Positions 22,544 to 33,781 of a stretch of 64,000 nt of DNA are shown piece by piece; position 1 is the stretch's first letter, and every line of letters starts with the position of its first letter. Position numbers and translations under genes: made by a program. The stretch spans positions 577,020,752 through 577,084,751 of the forward strand of contig NC_081405.1 in assembly GCF_030272615.1 (NCBI RefSeq). Direction: 5' to 3'. Source of the DNA: Cryptomeria japonica (taxonomy: Eukaryota; Streptophyta; Pinopsida; Cupressales; Cupressaceae). Below the pieces are notes generated by a model that worked only from the letters and a program-made list of their open reading frames with translations, ran no database searches and had not been told where the DNA came from.

Positions 22544-25500
22544 TCAGCCAATTCCTGACTTAGGGATGTGGGTTGCATCCTCTTGCAATCTCTGTAGGAT
22601 ATCACTGTTGATTGCATTTGCAGTAGATAAGACAGTTGGCAGAAGAATGTCTAACCCATGATTAGCTAAGAGGTCCACAACTTGGTTGCCTTCCTAGTAT
22701 GTATGTTGTATCTGGTAATCCTCTAATTTTAGAAGGTGGTCATAAATTCTTGGGATCGAAGAGCCCAACCTCCAATTCAAAAAATGCTTATTAATGATTC
22801 CATTGATAACCACTTTTGAGTGTCCTTCTATCACCACTTTAGTTACTCCATTAGCAGTTGCCCATTTGAGTCCTTCTCTAGAGCTGTAATTTCTACTATA
22901 TTGTTGGATACAAAGCCCGCTTGTCCACTTACCGCACCTATAAATTCACCTTTCTCATCTCTAATAACTGCTCCATAGCCTGATAGACCTAGATTTCCTT
23001 TGCTAGCCCCATCGAAGTTCATCTTTTTCCAACCACTAGGGGGGGGGGTCCACTTAACCCTTTTTCGACCTATAGTCTTAATTCCTTGGATATGACTGCT
23101 ACATTGTTTCAATTTCCACACCTTCTCCATTTCCCTATCCCACTTTGAGTAATATTTATATTTACTTCCGCATATCTTGCCATTAATTGTTTCTTCGATG
23201 GCCCTTTAAATTTTATTGATAAGGATGTTAACCTCCATCTCTTTTTCCCTAAATATTCTTATGTTTCTCTCCTTCCACACATGATACACCATCAAAGAAG
23301 GAGACGTAATCCGCAAGCTACCCCATTTAGAAGATCTACCTCCTATCAGCCAAGCCTGAATGAATTCCTTGAATGAGTCATTATAAACCATATAATTCTA
23401 AAGCTACATCTGCAACCAATCCCAACACTTTCTAGAAAAAGAGCAATTGTACAATAAATGATTCACTTTTTCTTCCTCCATTTTGCAGAGACAGCATCTG
23501 TTGGGCCCCTAGATCCCAATTAACTTCAATCTGTCACTAGTAAGAATTTTCCCATGCAGAGCAATCCAAAGAAAGGCCCCCGCCTTAGGTAATACCCACT
23601 TGTCCTAACATAAGGCAGTCGACCAGTCCCCATCTTTTAGCCTCCTTATCTACAATTCACATCCCAAGTTGACCTTATAACTTCCTGATTTGGATGCATT
23701 CTAGATAAGCGTGTCTTTTTCGGATGTCAAATGGATGATTCTGCTTCGGAGAATATCATTTACCTTCTCACTATTTGCAATCTGAACATTATCAAACGCC
23801 TTCCATCTAATTGGGGAATTTGCACAACACCCTTCATGGATATAGTCTGCCACCCGTTCACCCATAGAAGCTTCCATCTCATTTATCCAATCTAAATCAT
23901 CAATTTCATCAACTAGTGCTTTATCACCATTTCATGAATCCCTCCAGAATTTAGCCTTACAGTCGTCGCCTATTCTCCATGTCAGATGATCAGTAATGAT
24001 TCTCCTACTTTCCCATATGAGTTTCCATATTGGAGAACCTCCAATTGAATTTCCCATAATGAAAATTCTTTTTGGCTCATTTGAATCTAGGTATTTATGC
24101 GACATCATCTTGCACCAGCCTTTGTTGGGACTATTGTACATCTTCCAAGCCAGCTTTGCCCCCAGCGCCAAATTCTGCAAGTTCATCTTCCTTAGACCCG
24201 CTCCACCTTCCATTTTGAGCATGTAGACTATTTCCCAATTTAATAACGGGATCGTTTTTCCATCCTTCGCCCCTTCCTAGATGAACCTTTTTAATAGGCC
24301 ATCCATTGTCGACAATGCCTTTTGAGGAGCCCTGTAGCATGAGAAATAATAAATAGGGATGGCTGAAAGCACTGACTTGGTCATCTGCATCCGCCCCACC
24401 TGCGAAAGCCACTTATTCTTCCATAGGTCTGTTTTGGCTCTGCATTTATTAACTACTTCTTCCCATAGCCTAAAGTCTACTTTGCCTGCGAATAGGGGAA
24501 CTCTGAGGTAATGGATCGGGAATGCACCTTGGCCGAATTGCAGTACTCTGACTATTTTCTCCTGCATTTTCTTACTGGAATTTGGAATAAATATGGGACT
24601 TTTGTTTGTTCATGCTTTGCCTTGATTCCTTTTCGTAAGCTTCCAAAACACTGCCGATGACTAGAGCTTCTCTTTCTGATGCATAGCCAAAGAGAATGGT
24701 ATCGTCTGTGAATTGAGAATGGGACACCGGACTCAATCTTTCGCTAATTGAAAACCCTTTCCAAAGACCTTGATCCACTTTATTTTTGATCTGCTTGTCT
24801 AACATTTCTGCCATCAGAACAAACAGGAAGGGCGACAAAGGATCTCCTTGTCGTATCCCGTTAGAAGCTTTGAAGAAACCACACGTAGAGCCGTTAACTA
24901 AAATTGAGAAGGAAACAGTTGAAATACATTGGACTATACATCTTATCCATTTATCATCAAAACCAAACTTCTTCAATACCTCTATTTAGAAACTCCACTT
25001 GACCCAATCGTAGGCCTTGGAAACATCATGTTTAATGACCATACCTTGAAATTTAGAAGCATGTATCGAGTGGATGGTTTCAGCTGCCATGATGATGCTA
25101 TCTATGATTTCACGCCCCAGGATGAAGACGTGTTGTTCTGGTGAGATAATGTTTTTGAGAATTGATTTAAGTCTGTTGGTCATTGCCTTGGATATGATTT
25201 TATATAGGGAGTTACAAAGTGAAATTGTTTTGAAATCCATGATTGATAAATAGTCTTGTTTCTTCAAAATTAAAGCAATGTTCGTGTGATTGATCTCTTT
25301 GACGAACTTCCCCTATTTTCCAAAATCTTCTAGAATACTGAGAATATCATTCCCCATGAATTCCCAGCATCTCTGATAAAATTTCATTGTGAACCCATCT
25401 GGACCTGGTGCTTTGTTAGGATATTGATCAAAGACCGCCTTTCTAACTTCAACAAGTGAAAAGGGACAACATAAAGATCGGTTATCAGCCTCTGAAATTA

Positions 25501-26792
25501 CTTTTGGGATGATGTCCACAAGAAATTGGGACTGTGGATTTTGAGCTACTACATTCCTCAACAGATCTTTGAAAAAGCTTATCACTATCTCCTCTATGGC
25601 TTCTGGGGAAGAGTGCAACTTACCTTCTAGATCAGTAACTCTAAAAATTATGTTCTTGGATCTGAAGGATTTAACAGATGCATGGAAAAATTTCATATTT
25701 GCATCTCCCTCTTTTATCCAGAGCTCCCTGGATTTATCACGCCAAAAAACTTCTTCTCTGCGAAGAATTTCTACCAATTCCTCTCTGAGTGAGACTTCTC
25801 TGTTGTACATATCATTTTTCATCCCAACAGAAATGGTTATCCTATTAATTTGATTAAGTTCCTCCTCTATTCTGTTTCTTTCTGCAAAGATATTCTTAAA
25901 TGAATCTCTATTCCAAATTTTGATCTTTTCCTTTATAACTTTTAATCTTTTTACGAAACAAAAGCTCGGGTAGCCCCCAAAGATATTACTATCTTCCCAC
26001 CATTTCTTAAGAAGCGTTAAAAACTCAGGGTCTCTCCACCACATACTTAGGAATTTGAAGCTGCTTCTTTCTTTGTTAAATGTTTCGCTCAATTTGAATT
26101 CAACTGGAAAATGATCTGAGAGTGATATAGGAAGAATTAAAGCTTCTACTTGAAAGGACGACTCCAACCAGGCTTCACCAATAAGATGCCTATCCAACCT
26201 TTCCAAAATATGTGCAAATTTGGCTCTTTTGTTCGTCCTGGTGAAAGATCCATTCTTAGGAACTACGTGCATCAAATGATTTTGTGTTACAAATTCTCTA
26301 AAATCTTCCATTATCTTGTTTGACATTCTCAATCCTCCCTTTTTCTCATCCAAATCAAGCAAGGCTTTGAAATCCCCAACCACTACTACCTTATTATTAC
26401 AAATTTCCATCATCTTTTTTTGTGAGAGTTTTCCATGTCTCCTATTTTTTCAATGTTTTGATTGGACCGTAGACATTAATTAGTGGAAAGTTCAATTCCT
26501 CCTTAAAGATGAAGACAGAGCGAATCATCCAATGTTCTGCCTTTTCCAGCAAGGTTATTCTGACTTTCGTAGGATTCCAGATGACTCCCAATCCACCAGT
26601 GGTCCCTGAAGATTCTTGAAAGATGTCATCCCAAACTTTACAATAACTAATGAAACTGGAAGCCTTTTCTTCATTGAACTTCATTTCCTGTAAGACAATA
26701 ATGTCACTACTACTTCTAGCCAACGCTCTTTTTACCAAGCGTCTTTTGTCAAGGGTCGATAGGCCCCTAACATTCCACATGGTGATTTTCAT
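22544..26792 (-). pseudogene. LINE ORF2: endonuclease, RT, zinc-binding, RNase H
   Basis: Starts at ATG 26792. Endonuclease/exonuclease/phosphatase domain: W-N-V-R-G-L, V-L-Q-E-M-K, then after a frame change near 26430 V-V-G-D-F-K-A-L-L (usual Asn is Lys) and L-S-D-H-F-P-V. Reverse transcriptase: K-A-P-G-P-D-G-F-T, R-Q-G-D-P-L-S-P and F-T-D-D (usual F-A-D-D) from 25450 to 24650. Frame change near 24570. A zinc-binding domain (C-C-L-C, H-L-L-Y-N-C) lies near 23480. RNase H (M-N-F-D-G-A-S, V-I-E-G-H-S with Asp to His) runs to the TGA at 22544. Several stops. This is the protein that nicks and copies at the target. Confidence 0.9.
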
Positions 26793-27960
26793 ATTTTGCC
26801 AGGGGAAATTCCTTCACCCCTAGCTTTTCTCATGAAATCAAAAACACTGACAATTCCTTTCTCCTTGGCACTTTCTTCTCTCTTCTGACGGTTACTTCTC
26901 CTTCCCCTGGAACCTTTGCCCTTTCCCAGCAGTATGTTCGCCGATTGGCTAATGCATCTTGGATCAACATTTTCCAATGCATCCTCTTGATCAGAATCTT
27001 CGACAAATTCTTTGTCCAATTCAAATTTCGTATTTGATATGCCTTTGCTCATATTAAATGTTTTCTGGGGCGAAAAGGCAACCCCTCCGTCCTTGGATCC
27101 TATCACTGCTTCTTTATAGGATCCCTCACCTACAACTTGAGAGATATTCTCTTCAACAGGCCTTTTCTCTGCATTCAAATTTTTCTTTGCAATCTCTGTC
27201 GATGAATTTCCCACGTTTTCTTTATTTCCCACGAAATTTTCTACATTTACCTCAACCTCTGAATCCCTAACCATTTTCTCTGTCTTTTTCCTCTATAGTT
27301 GCTTTGGGTTCCTAACGGGTTTTCTGGCCTTCCTAACAAACATTCTACAATCCTCTGTACCGTGCGATTTGTTACCACATCTAGAACAAAGTCTCCTTTC
27401 TTTTTCGATTTCCACCTTTCTTTTTCGATTTCCAGACGTTGTCTCCATATTCCATTAGTAGTTTGTAAACAGATATATTCGGGAATTTTTTTAACTACCG
27501 CAACTTTGATTTTAACCAATTTGCAAAGTTCTCCCTCATCATCGAAGTCAATTTCTAACACCCATCCCAACGTCCTGCCTATCTTTCCCAAATAGGATTC
27601 TCCCCAATACTCTATTGGCAAATTATACATGTTTATCCATATTGGGTTTGAATACACTAACAGTGGGATTGGATTGAAGTTGGACTTCCAAGGCCATAAA
27701 TATTGCTTATCTGTATACCAGTTCTCTTGACTCAGAATGTGCTCCCTTTCTGCTGAATCTTCAAATAGCACCACAAAGAAACCCTTCGGGATAAATTTGA
27801 TAACAACACGGTTACCCCAACTCTTTGCCACCCATAATTTTATGTTTTTCCGAGACCAATTAAGGCCGATGATTCTTGCGATTATAGCATGGTTATTCCA
27901 CAATTGACTGTCTTCATCAATTTCCTCCCTAACATCCACCACCATCTGCTCTTCCTCCAA
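26789..27960 (-). pseudogene. LINE ORF1 (DUF4283 plus CCHC)
   Basis: The first 185 residues (27960 to about 27400) form the DUF4283 RNA-binding domain of plant L1 ORF1 (I-I-G-L-N-W-S, later W-P-W-K-S-N-F, I-W-I-N-M-Y-N-L-P-I-E-Y-W). A perfect 20-bp tandem duplication (27395-27414 and 27415-27434) then shifts the frame. In the shifted frame lies a full CCHC knuckle C-S-R-C-G-N-K-S-H-G-T-E-D-C, followed by a single TAG (about 27292) and a 161-codon acidic tail (27271 to 26789). The duplication and TAG are the only breaks I see. The protein would bind LINE RNA. Its stop overlaps the ORF2 start (ATGA). Confidence 0.85.
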
Positions 27961-28045
27961 ATCTCTCCCTTCCTATGGATTGCCTGTTTTCCATCCTGTT
28001 TCACCATTAATCTCCAACCGTTTTTGTAGAGCCTTCATTGCATAA

Positions 28046-28102
28046 TTGTAGCATGTTTGTTTTTATTTTTATTTTTTGTTATATTTTTCATCTCTACCTT
28101 CA
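28046..28102 (+). repeat. copia 5' LTR, right part
   Basis: TTGTAGCATGTTTGTTTTTA and the following 37 bases match 32717-32773 and end in CA at 28102. The 147 bases between the two parts in the 3' LTR (32570-32716) are missing here, so the LINE insertion was accompanied by a target deletion. Confidence 0.85.
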
Positions 28103-28106
28103 AAAT

Positions 28107-28118
28107 TGGTATCAAACC
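28107..28118 (+). other. copia primer-binding site
   Basis: TGGTATCAAACC, four bases inside the LTR, resembles the TGGTATCAGAGC site complementary to initiator-Met tRNA in plant copia elements, with changes at the 3' side. Confidence 0.75.
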
Positions 28119-28201
28119 TAAGGCTAAATGTTTGTACAAATCTGAGTTAATTTTTGGTTTAGAATTTTTCTAAGAGAGAAAGGAGATTGCTGTAGCGAGT
28201 C

Positions 28202-29150
28202 ATGTCAACAAATAATGGTTAGATTTAGCCTTAAATACTAATTTTCAATGGTATGAATTATGAGTTTTGGGCAATTAAAATGAACACTTCATTTTTATCA
28301 CAAGATATTTGGGATTTGGTAGAGAAAGGTTTTCCAGAACCATGAGATGAAGAAGCTTATCAGAGATCACAACAAGCAGAAAAACATTAGCTTAGAGATA
28401 ATAGAAAAAAGGATGCAAAAGCCCTATTTTTGATTTAGCAACAAATGGTTGAGTCAATCTTTCCTAAGGTTTCAGCAGCAACAAGATCGAAGAAAGCATG
28501 AGATATTCTAGAGGCATCCTATCAAGGTAATACGAAGGTGAAAGTGGCTAAACTACAATCTCTTTGGAGAAAATTTTGAAAATTTGGGAATGAGAGAATC
28601 TGAGTCTATAGACCAATTTATGAATCAAGTATTGAATGTTGTGAATCATATTAGATCTAATGGAAGAGAATTAAGAGATCAAAAGGTGAAAGAAAAAATT
28701 CTCAGGAGTTTGCCTAGTAAATTTGACTCTATAGTTGCAGCAATTGAAGAATCACAAGATTTGTCACAGTTATGAGTAGATGAGTTAATGGGTTCTTTAT
28801 TTAAACATGAATCAAGATTGAATAGCAGCAACAATACCTGTTTTGAAAATTTTTTCAGAGCATACGGTTCATCAAGAAAAGGAAGAGGAAGAGGCGGAGG
28901 TGGACAGATGAATACAAATCAAGGAGAAATGACCAATCAATATCGTAATTTCAATAATAGAGGACGAGGTAGAAACAAATCTAAAGAAAAATCATCAAAG
29001 TTTGATAAATCCAATATTCAATGCTACTATTGTAAGAAATATGGCCATTTTGCATATGAATGTAGAAAGAAACAAGCAAAATTTGAGAAAACTGCAGCAA
29101 AATATTCAGATTTATCTTATAATAATTCATGCAGTTTATTTATAACATGA
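28202..29150 (+). pseudogene. copia gag, broken
   Basis: Starts at ATG 28202 and soon hits stops. Recognisable blocks are F-N-G-M-N-Y-E-F-W and I-W-D-L-V-E-K-G-F (DUF4219/UBN2 start), then open pieces 28584-28775 (S-I-D-Q-F-M-N-Q-V, I-L-R-S-L-P-S-K-F-D) and 28788-29150. A complete CCHC knuckle C-Y-Y-C-K-K-Y-G-H-F-A-Y-E-C is at about 29023-29064, preceded by Arg/Gly repeats. Gag packages the element RNA. At least five stops and one shift inactivate it; notably the knuckle itself is intact. Confidence 0.85.
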
Positions 29151-32100
29151 AATGTGGCACAAGAAACCTCTAAGGATGTATGATTTTTAGACAGTGGATG
29201 TACTAACCACATGATTGGTAATAGAGAACTATTTTCTAATTTGGATGATCCTGTGAAATCTGAAAAAAACTTAGGAAATGATATTGCAGTATCTGTAATG
29301 GGGAAAGGTGTAATAAATGTGTTGACTAAAAATGGAGAAAAAAGGTTTATCCCTGATGTTTATTATGAGCCTGGATTAAAACACAATCTAATGAGTGTTG
29401 GTCAATCAATCAAAAAATCATACAAAGTTCTCTCTAATAATGATGTTTGCACAATCTTGGATAGAAATCCTAGTGACAGGTTGCTTGTCAAGGTCCAAAT
29501 GACCAAGAATCGGATGTTTCCCCTTCATATACATGGAATAGAGGAGGATAATTTCAAGGCATAAATTTTAAACCAGACATGGATCTGACATTTGAGGTAT
29601 AGAAAAATTAATTTTGATGGCTTGTATTTATTGCAGAGGAAGAATATGGTAAACAGTTTGCCACCTATAATGCACCCTACTATTTCTTGTGAAAGTTGTA
29701 TAATGTTAAAACAACACAGAGAAATATTTCCTATAGGAAGTTCAAATAGAGAAAGAGTGCCTTTGGAGCTAGTCCACACTGATATATGTGGACCAATGCA
29801 AACCTCATCTTTAGGAGGAAGTCTATATTTTTATGTTTATTGATGATTTCAGCATGAAAACTTGCATATATTTTTTGAAGGAGAAGTTTGATTCTTTCAA
29901 TAAATTTAAGGAGTTCAAATCAATGGTAGAAAAACAAAGTGGAGTCTTCATCAGGGTACTCAGATCTGATAGAGGTGGTGAATATAGTTCTAATGAATTT
30001 TTGGATTTTGCAGAGATCAGGGGATCAAGAAACAGTTCACAACAAGGTACACACCACAGAAGAATAGTGTAGTAGAGATGAAAAACAGAACCATAGTAGA
30101 GATGGCAAGGAGTATGCTAAAAGCTAAAAATTTATATATGATTTTTGGGATGAAGTAGTATCATGTGTCGTATACATTTTGAATAGAAGTCCTACAAAGA
30201 GTGTTAAAGACATAATCCCTTAAGAAGCATGGAGTGGTAAGAAACATTCTATATCAAATCTACGAATCTTTGGATGTGTTGCATATGTTTTAGTTCCAAC
30301 TAAAATAAGGAGAAAATTTGATGCTCAATCTATTTTTATTTGTTATAGCGAGCAATCAAAAGCTTATAGATTATATAACCCATTTTTAAAGAAGATGATT
30401 GCTAGCATGGATGTCATTTTTATGGAGGAAGAAGCATTGGATGGAAATATTGATAGATTAGTCACAATTGGAGCAGCAATACCAAATAATGAAGAAGAAC
30501 AAGAAGAGCTCATTGATCAGCCAAATCAAGTAGGACTAAGTACTCCACCAATAAATCTTGTGCATGGTCAATCATAAAAACATGCAGAGCATCCCACTCC
30601 AAAAGTAGGTAATGAGACAACTCCTACATTTATTAAATCAAAAGGTAAGAAAATGAGAAGCTTGAAAGAGATATATGAACAAGGTGAAGAATGATTGGAT
30701 TTTAGTTCAAATTTTTCTTTATTCTCTTGTGATCCTATGTGTTTTGAAGAAACAGTTAAGGAGGAACATTGGATCAAGGCCATGGATGAAGAAATTGATT
30801 CCATTGAAAGAAATCAGGCATGGGAGCTTGTTGATCTACCTGAAGGTAAAGATTGCATTGGTGTCAAATGGGTTTATAAAACCAAATTTAATGTAGAAGG
30901 TAAAATTGATAAATATAAGGCTAGATCAGTAGCAAAAGGTTATGCACAACAACATGGAATTGATTATACTGAAATATTTGCACCAGTTGCTAGGATTGAT
31001 ACAGTTAGAATGGTTTTAGCAATAGCTACTCAAAATAATTGGAATTTTTTCAAATGGATGTTAAATCTACATTTTTTAATAGTTTTCTAGAAGAAGTGTA
31101 TTTGAAACAACCACTAGGTTATGAAGTGCATGGACATGAAGACAAGGTCTATAGATTGAAGAATGCACTCTATGGTCTCAAACATGCACCTAGAGCATGG
31201 AATACTAGGATTGATTCATACATGACAAGTAATGGTTTCCGTATCTAAGCAGTTATGAGCCCACTCTATACACAAAGATTAATAATGAAGGTCGGATTTT
31301 GATTGTGTGCTTATATGAAGATGATTTGATTTTAACTGGAAATTTGTATGTAGATAGTTCTAAATTAGCAATGATGAAGGAATTTGAAATGACAGAATTG
31401 GGTTTGATGAGAAATTTCTTAGGCATTGAGGTAGTTCAATTTGATAGAGGAATTTTTATTTGTCAATCTAAGTATGCCAAGGATGTATTGAGAAAGTTTA
31501 ATATGTTGAATTCAAAACTAGCACCAACCCTAGTTGCAACAAGAACAAAATTAAGCAGAGAGGACAAGGGGTCAAATGTTTATCCAACTTTATTTAAGAG
31601 GCTTGCTGGAAGTCTCATGGATCTCACAACTACAACGCTAGACATCATGTATGGTGTTAGTTTAATATCAAGATTTATGGAGTCACCAAAAGACTCACAT
31701 TGGCAAGTTGGAAAGAGGATATTGAGATATGTTGCAGGAACCAAGGGATGTGGAATTTTATATTGCACTACTAATGAGTTTGATTTGATTGGTTATATTG
31801 ATATTGATTTTGTATGTAATATTGATGATAGGAAGAGCACTTCTGGATATATCTTTCGTTTTGATACATCTACAATCTCATGGGCATCAAAGAAGCAGTT
31901 TATAGTGACCCTTTCATTAGCTGAAGCTGAATATGTAACAGCCACATCAGCAACATGTCAAGCAATATGGATGTGGAGAATTTTGAAGGATCTATTGCAT
32001 GCTCAAGAAGACTCTACACCAGTGTTCTGTCACAACAAATCAGCAATTGCATTATCAAAAAATCATGTTTTCAGCAAAGGAGCAAGCACATTGATACGAG

Positions 32101-32272
32101 ATATCACATCATTAGAGAATTGGTCAACAATAGAGAAATCCATCTTGAATTCTACAAATCTGAAGATCAGTTAGCTGATATTTTTACTAAAGCACTACCT
32201 AGAGAAAACCTTGAATATCTACGAGAAAATTTGGGAATGATTGAACCTAAAATTGTGAGTGGAAGAAATTGA
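29151..32272 (+). pseudogene. copia pol: protease, integrase, RT, RNase H
   Basis: Protease motif F-L-D-S-G-C-T-N-H-M is at 29183, with the usual preceding Trp codon now TGA. The gag-pre-integrase zinc region follows (C-E-S-C-I-M-L-K), then integrase with H-T-D-I-C-G-P and R-S-D-R-G-G-E-Y (29780-30000). Reverse transcriptase runs from about 30750 (W-V-Y-K-T-K-F, then [10 protein letters not shown]) to the catalytic box at 31306, where Y-V-D-D reads Y-E-D-D. RNase H follows (A-G-S-L-M, K-S-T-S-G-Y, A-E-A-E-Y) to about 32270, ending A-D-I-F-T-K-A-L-P. About eight stops or shifts break it. It would have copied and integrated the element. Confidence 0.9.
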
Positions 32273-32276
32273 GGAA

Positions 32277-32773
32277 TGTAAGAAGACTGAGTTTTTTCAT
32301 CATACAATTAGTTTCTCCCACCATGCAGTCGGTCAAAACCTAAATTGCGTGAAATTTAGATTCTCATGCATACTTAGCATGAAATAGTTTTTTGTTTTAC
32401 CCATATAATAAAATGGTTGTCAATTTTGTATCCATGCATGCATGCTAGAGCAATTATTTACCACCATAAAAGCCTATAGGGTATACAATTTAGTTTGCAA
32501 ATTTTGCATTTAATTATTTCTCTATGCAGCTGAGACTTTTGCGTGCATAGTTTCCACCGTAAAACTGTTACCTTTCCATGACTTGGCTAATTAATAGATA
32601 GATATTCTAGAAGGATGATGAATCCTCTATTAATAAAAAGGTGTTGTGATCAGTTCTGTGTATGATTAATAAAAAGATTGTTTTTCTATTTGCTGTAGGA
32701 ATATGAGTTTTTTTTGTTGTAGCATGTTTGTTTTTAGTTTTATTTTCTGCTATATTTTTCATCTCTGCCTTTA
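32277..32773 (+). repeat. copia 3' LTR (497 bp)
   Basis: Starts TGTAAGAAG after a purine-rich GGAAGAAATTGAGGAA stretch (32261-32276), the likely polypurine tract. It ends in TA, mutated from CA, just before the CATTC target duplication. Confidence 0.88.
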
Positions 32774-32809
32774 CATTCTGAGTCATGGTGACAAGAACTA
32801 TGCCTTGGT

Positions 32810-32941
32810 CTACGACTCTGACCCAGGGATTATTTCAAACAGTTCATGGGCCCCGTTAAGATACCCACATCTTGTGTATGCCACGACAATACCAGTCCAT
32901 GAGACCAAATTCTTTTCACTATAAGATAATTCATTTTCATC
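32810..32941 (-). pseudogene. PPR-repeat fragment
   Basis: The minus strand encodes K-N-L-V-S-W-T-G-I-V-V-A-Y-T-R-C-G, then A-H-E-L-F-E-I-I-P-G, which fits one P/L-type pentatricopeptide motif (organelle RNA binding) and then stops. Sequence to the right (33259 to 33005, 84 codons) is open but not recognised as PPR. The copia target duplication lies 32 bases to the left, so the copia insertion may have cut this locus. A pseudogene fragment is the best reading. Confidence 0.5.
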
Positions 32942-33705
32942 TACATTAAAAAATTCAGTATCGGTTGCCTCCAGGATGGTGCTATAAAGAAATGCATCAT
33001 TATTCTAATTCTTGGAAGTTGGTGAATTTGAAACCGCGTGATTGGGCCTGATCTTTTGCGGTTGCAATTGTAAATCACCTACCCCTTTTACAATACAAAT
33101 TTCTTTTATTTCATCCATACCAATCGTACACACCGTAGTCTTTCCCAGATGCTGAAGTACGTAAAGGGTAGTCAAAAGGCCTTTCTCAAAATCGTGTAGG
33201 ATGGATATTGCAGAATCGAAAGGAACTCCCCTATTCATGTCTTTTATACTCATATCCATTAAATCTGTCCATGGCTTTAAAGACTTCTTCTATGATTGTC
33301 ATGGTCACCAAGATAGAACCCCGATTCACCTGCTCTATGCTTACAAACAACCCCATGGGAAGAAGCCTTTTCTTCATGTTCCAATGGAGAGTTTGAATCT
33401 CTTCGCCAACACTTTTGAGAGACTCCTTGATTCATTCTAAAGTTCTGGTCTCAACCTCTAGTACAACACCTTGGTCTATTCGTTTTCTTCCACCACTTAC
33501 TCTTCAGCCAACATATACCTATGATAAACTTCACATCACATCAAATGTACGATCGATTTTTACAATGAGAACACTTCACATCACCTCCCATGTATCTACT
33601 AGTGATTTATCCTTCCTTATATATCACCCACAATACCCCAAAGTATAAATTCTTTCAGCTCAATTAGTACCTACTGAATGGAACATGTAACATAACCAAA
33701 CAAAA
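32942..33705. other. Unassigned sequence next to the PPR fragment
   Basis: The open piece 33259-33005 (minus, 84 codons) and overlapping plus-strand frames have no family I recognise. Codon content is not low-complexity, so some gene-derived sequence may be present. Confidence 0.35.
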
Positions 33706-33781
33706 CCAATAATTAGTTAAAAACCAAACATGTCATTCTATATCCAATAATTAGTTAAAAACCAAACATGTCATTCTATAT
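33706..33781. repeat. Exact 38-bp tandem duplication
   Basis: CCAATAATTAGTTAAAAACC and the next 18 bases are repeated without a mismatch (33706-33743, 33744-33781). Perfect identity indicates a recent event. Confidence 0.95.

Larger units (their letters stand above)
21631..28045 (-). mobile_element. Plant L1-type LINE nested in the copia LTR
   Basis: Read on the minus strand: ORF1 (27960 to 26789), ORF2 (26792 to 22544) and a third reading frame (22337 to 21762), then about 100 bases of 3' sequence and an A-rich tail (T-rich on plus, 21631-21653). Length 6.4 kb suggests a near full-length copy. Both edges are defined by the split copia LTR. No target duplication is seen; instead 147 bases of LTR are deleted. 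Confidence 0.88.
21334..32773 (+). mobile_element. Ty1/copia element with nested LINE
   Basis: The plus-strand element runs 5' LTR (21334-21630 plus 28046-28102), primer site (28107), gag (28202-29150), pol (29151-32272) and 3' LTR (32277-32773). The 5-bp sequence CATTC lies on both sides (21329-21333 and 32774-32778), the expected target duplication. Domain order protease, integrase, reverse transcriptase, RNase H is that of Ty1/copia. The 5' LTR is split by a 6.4-kb minus-strand LINE. All frames are broken, so the copy is inactive. Confidence 0.92.
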
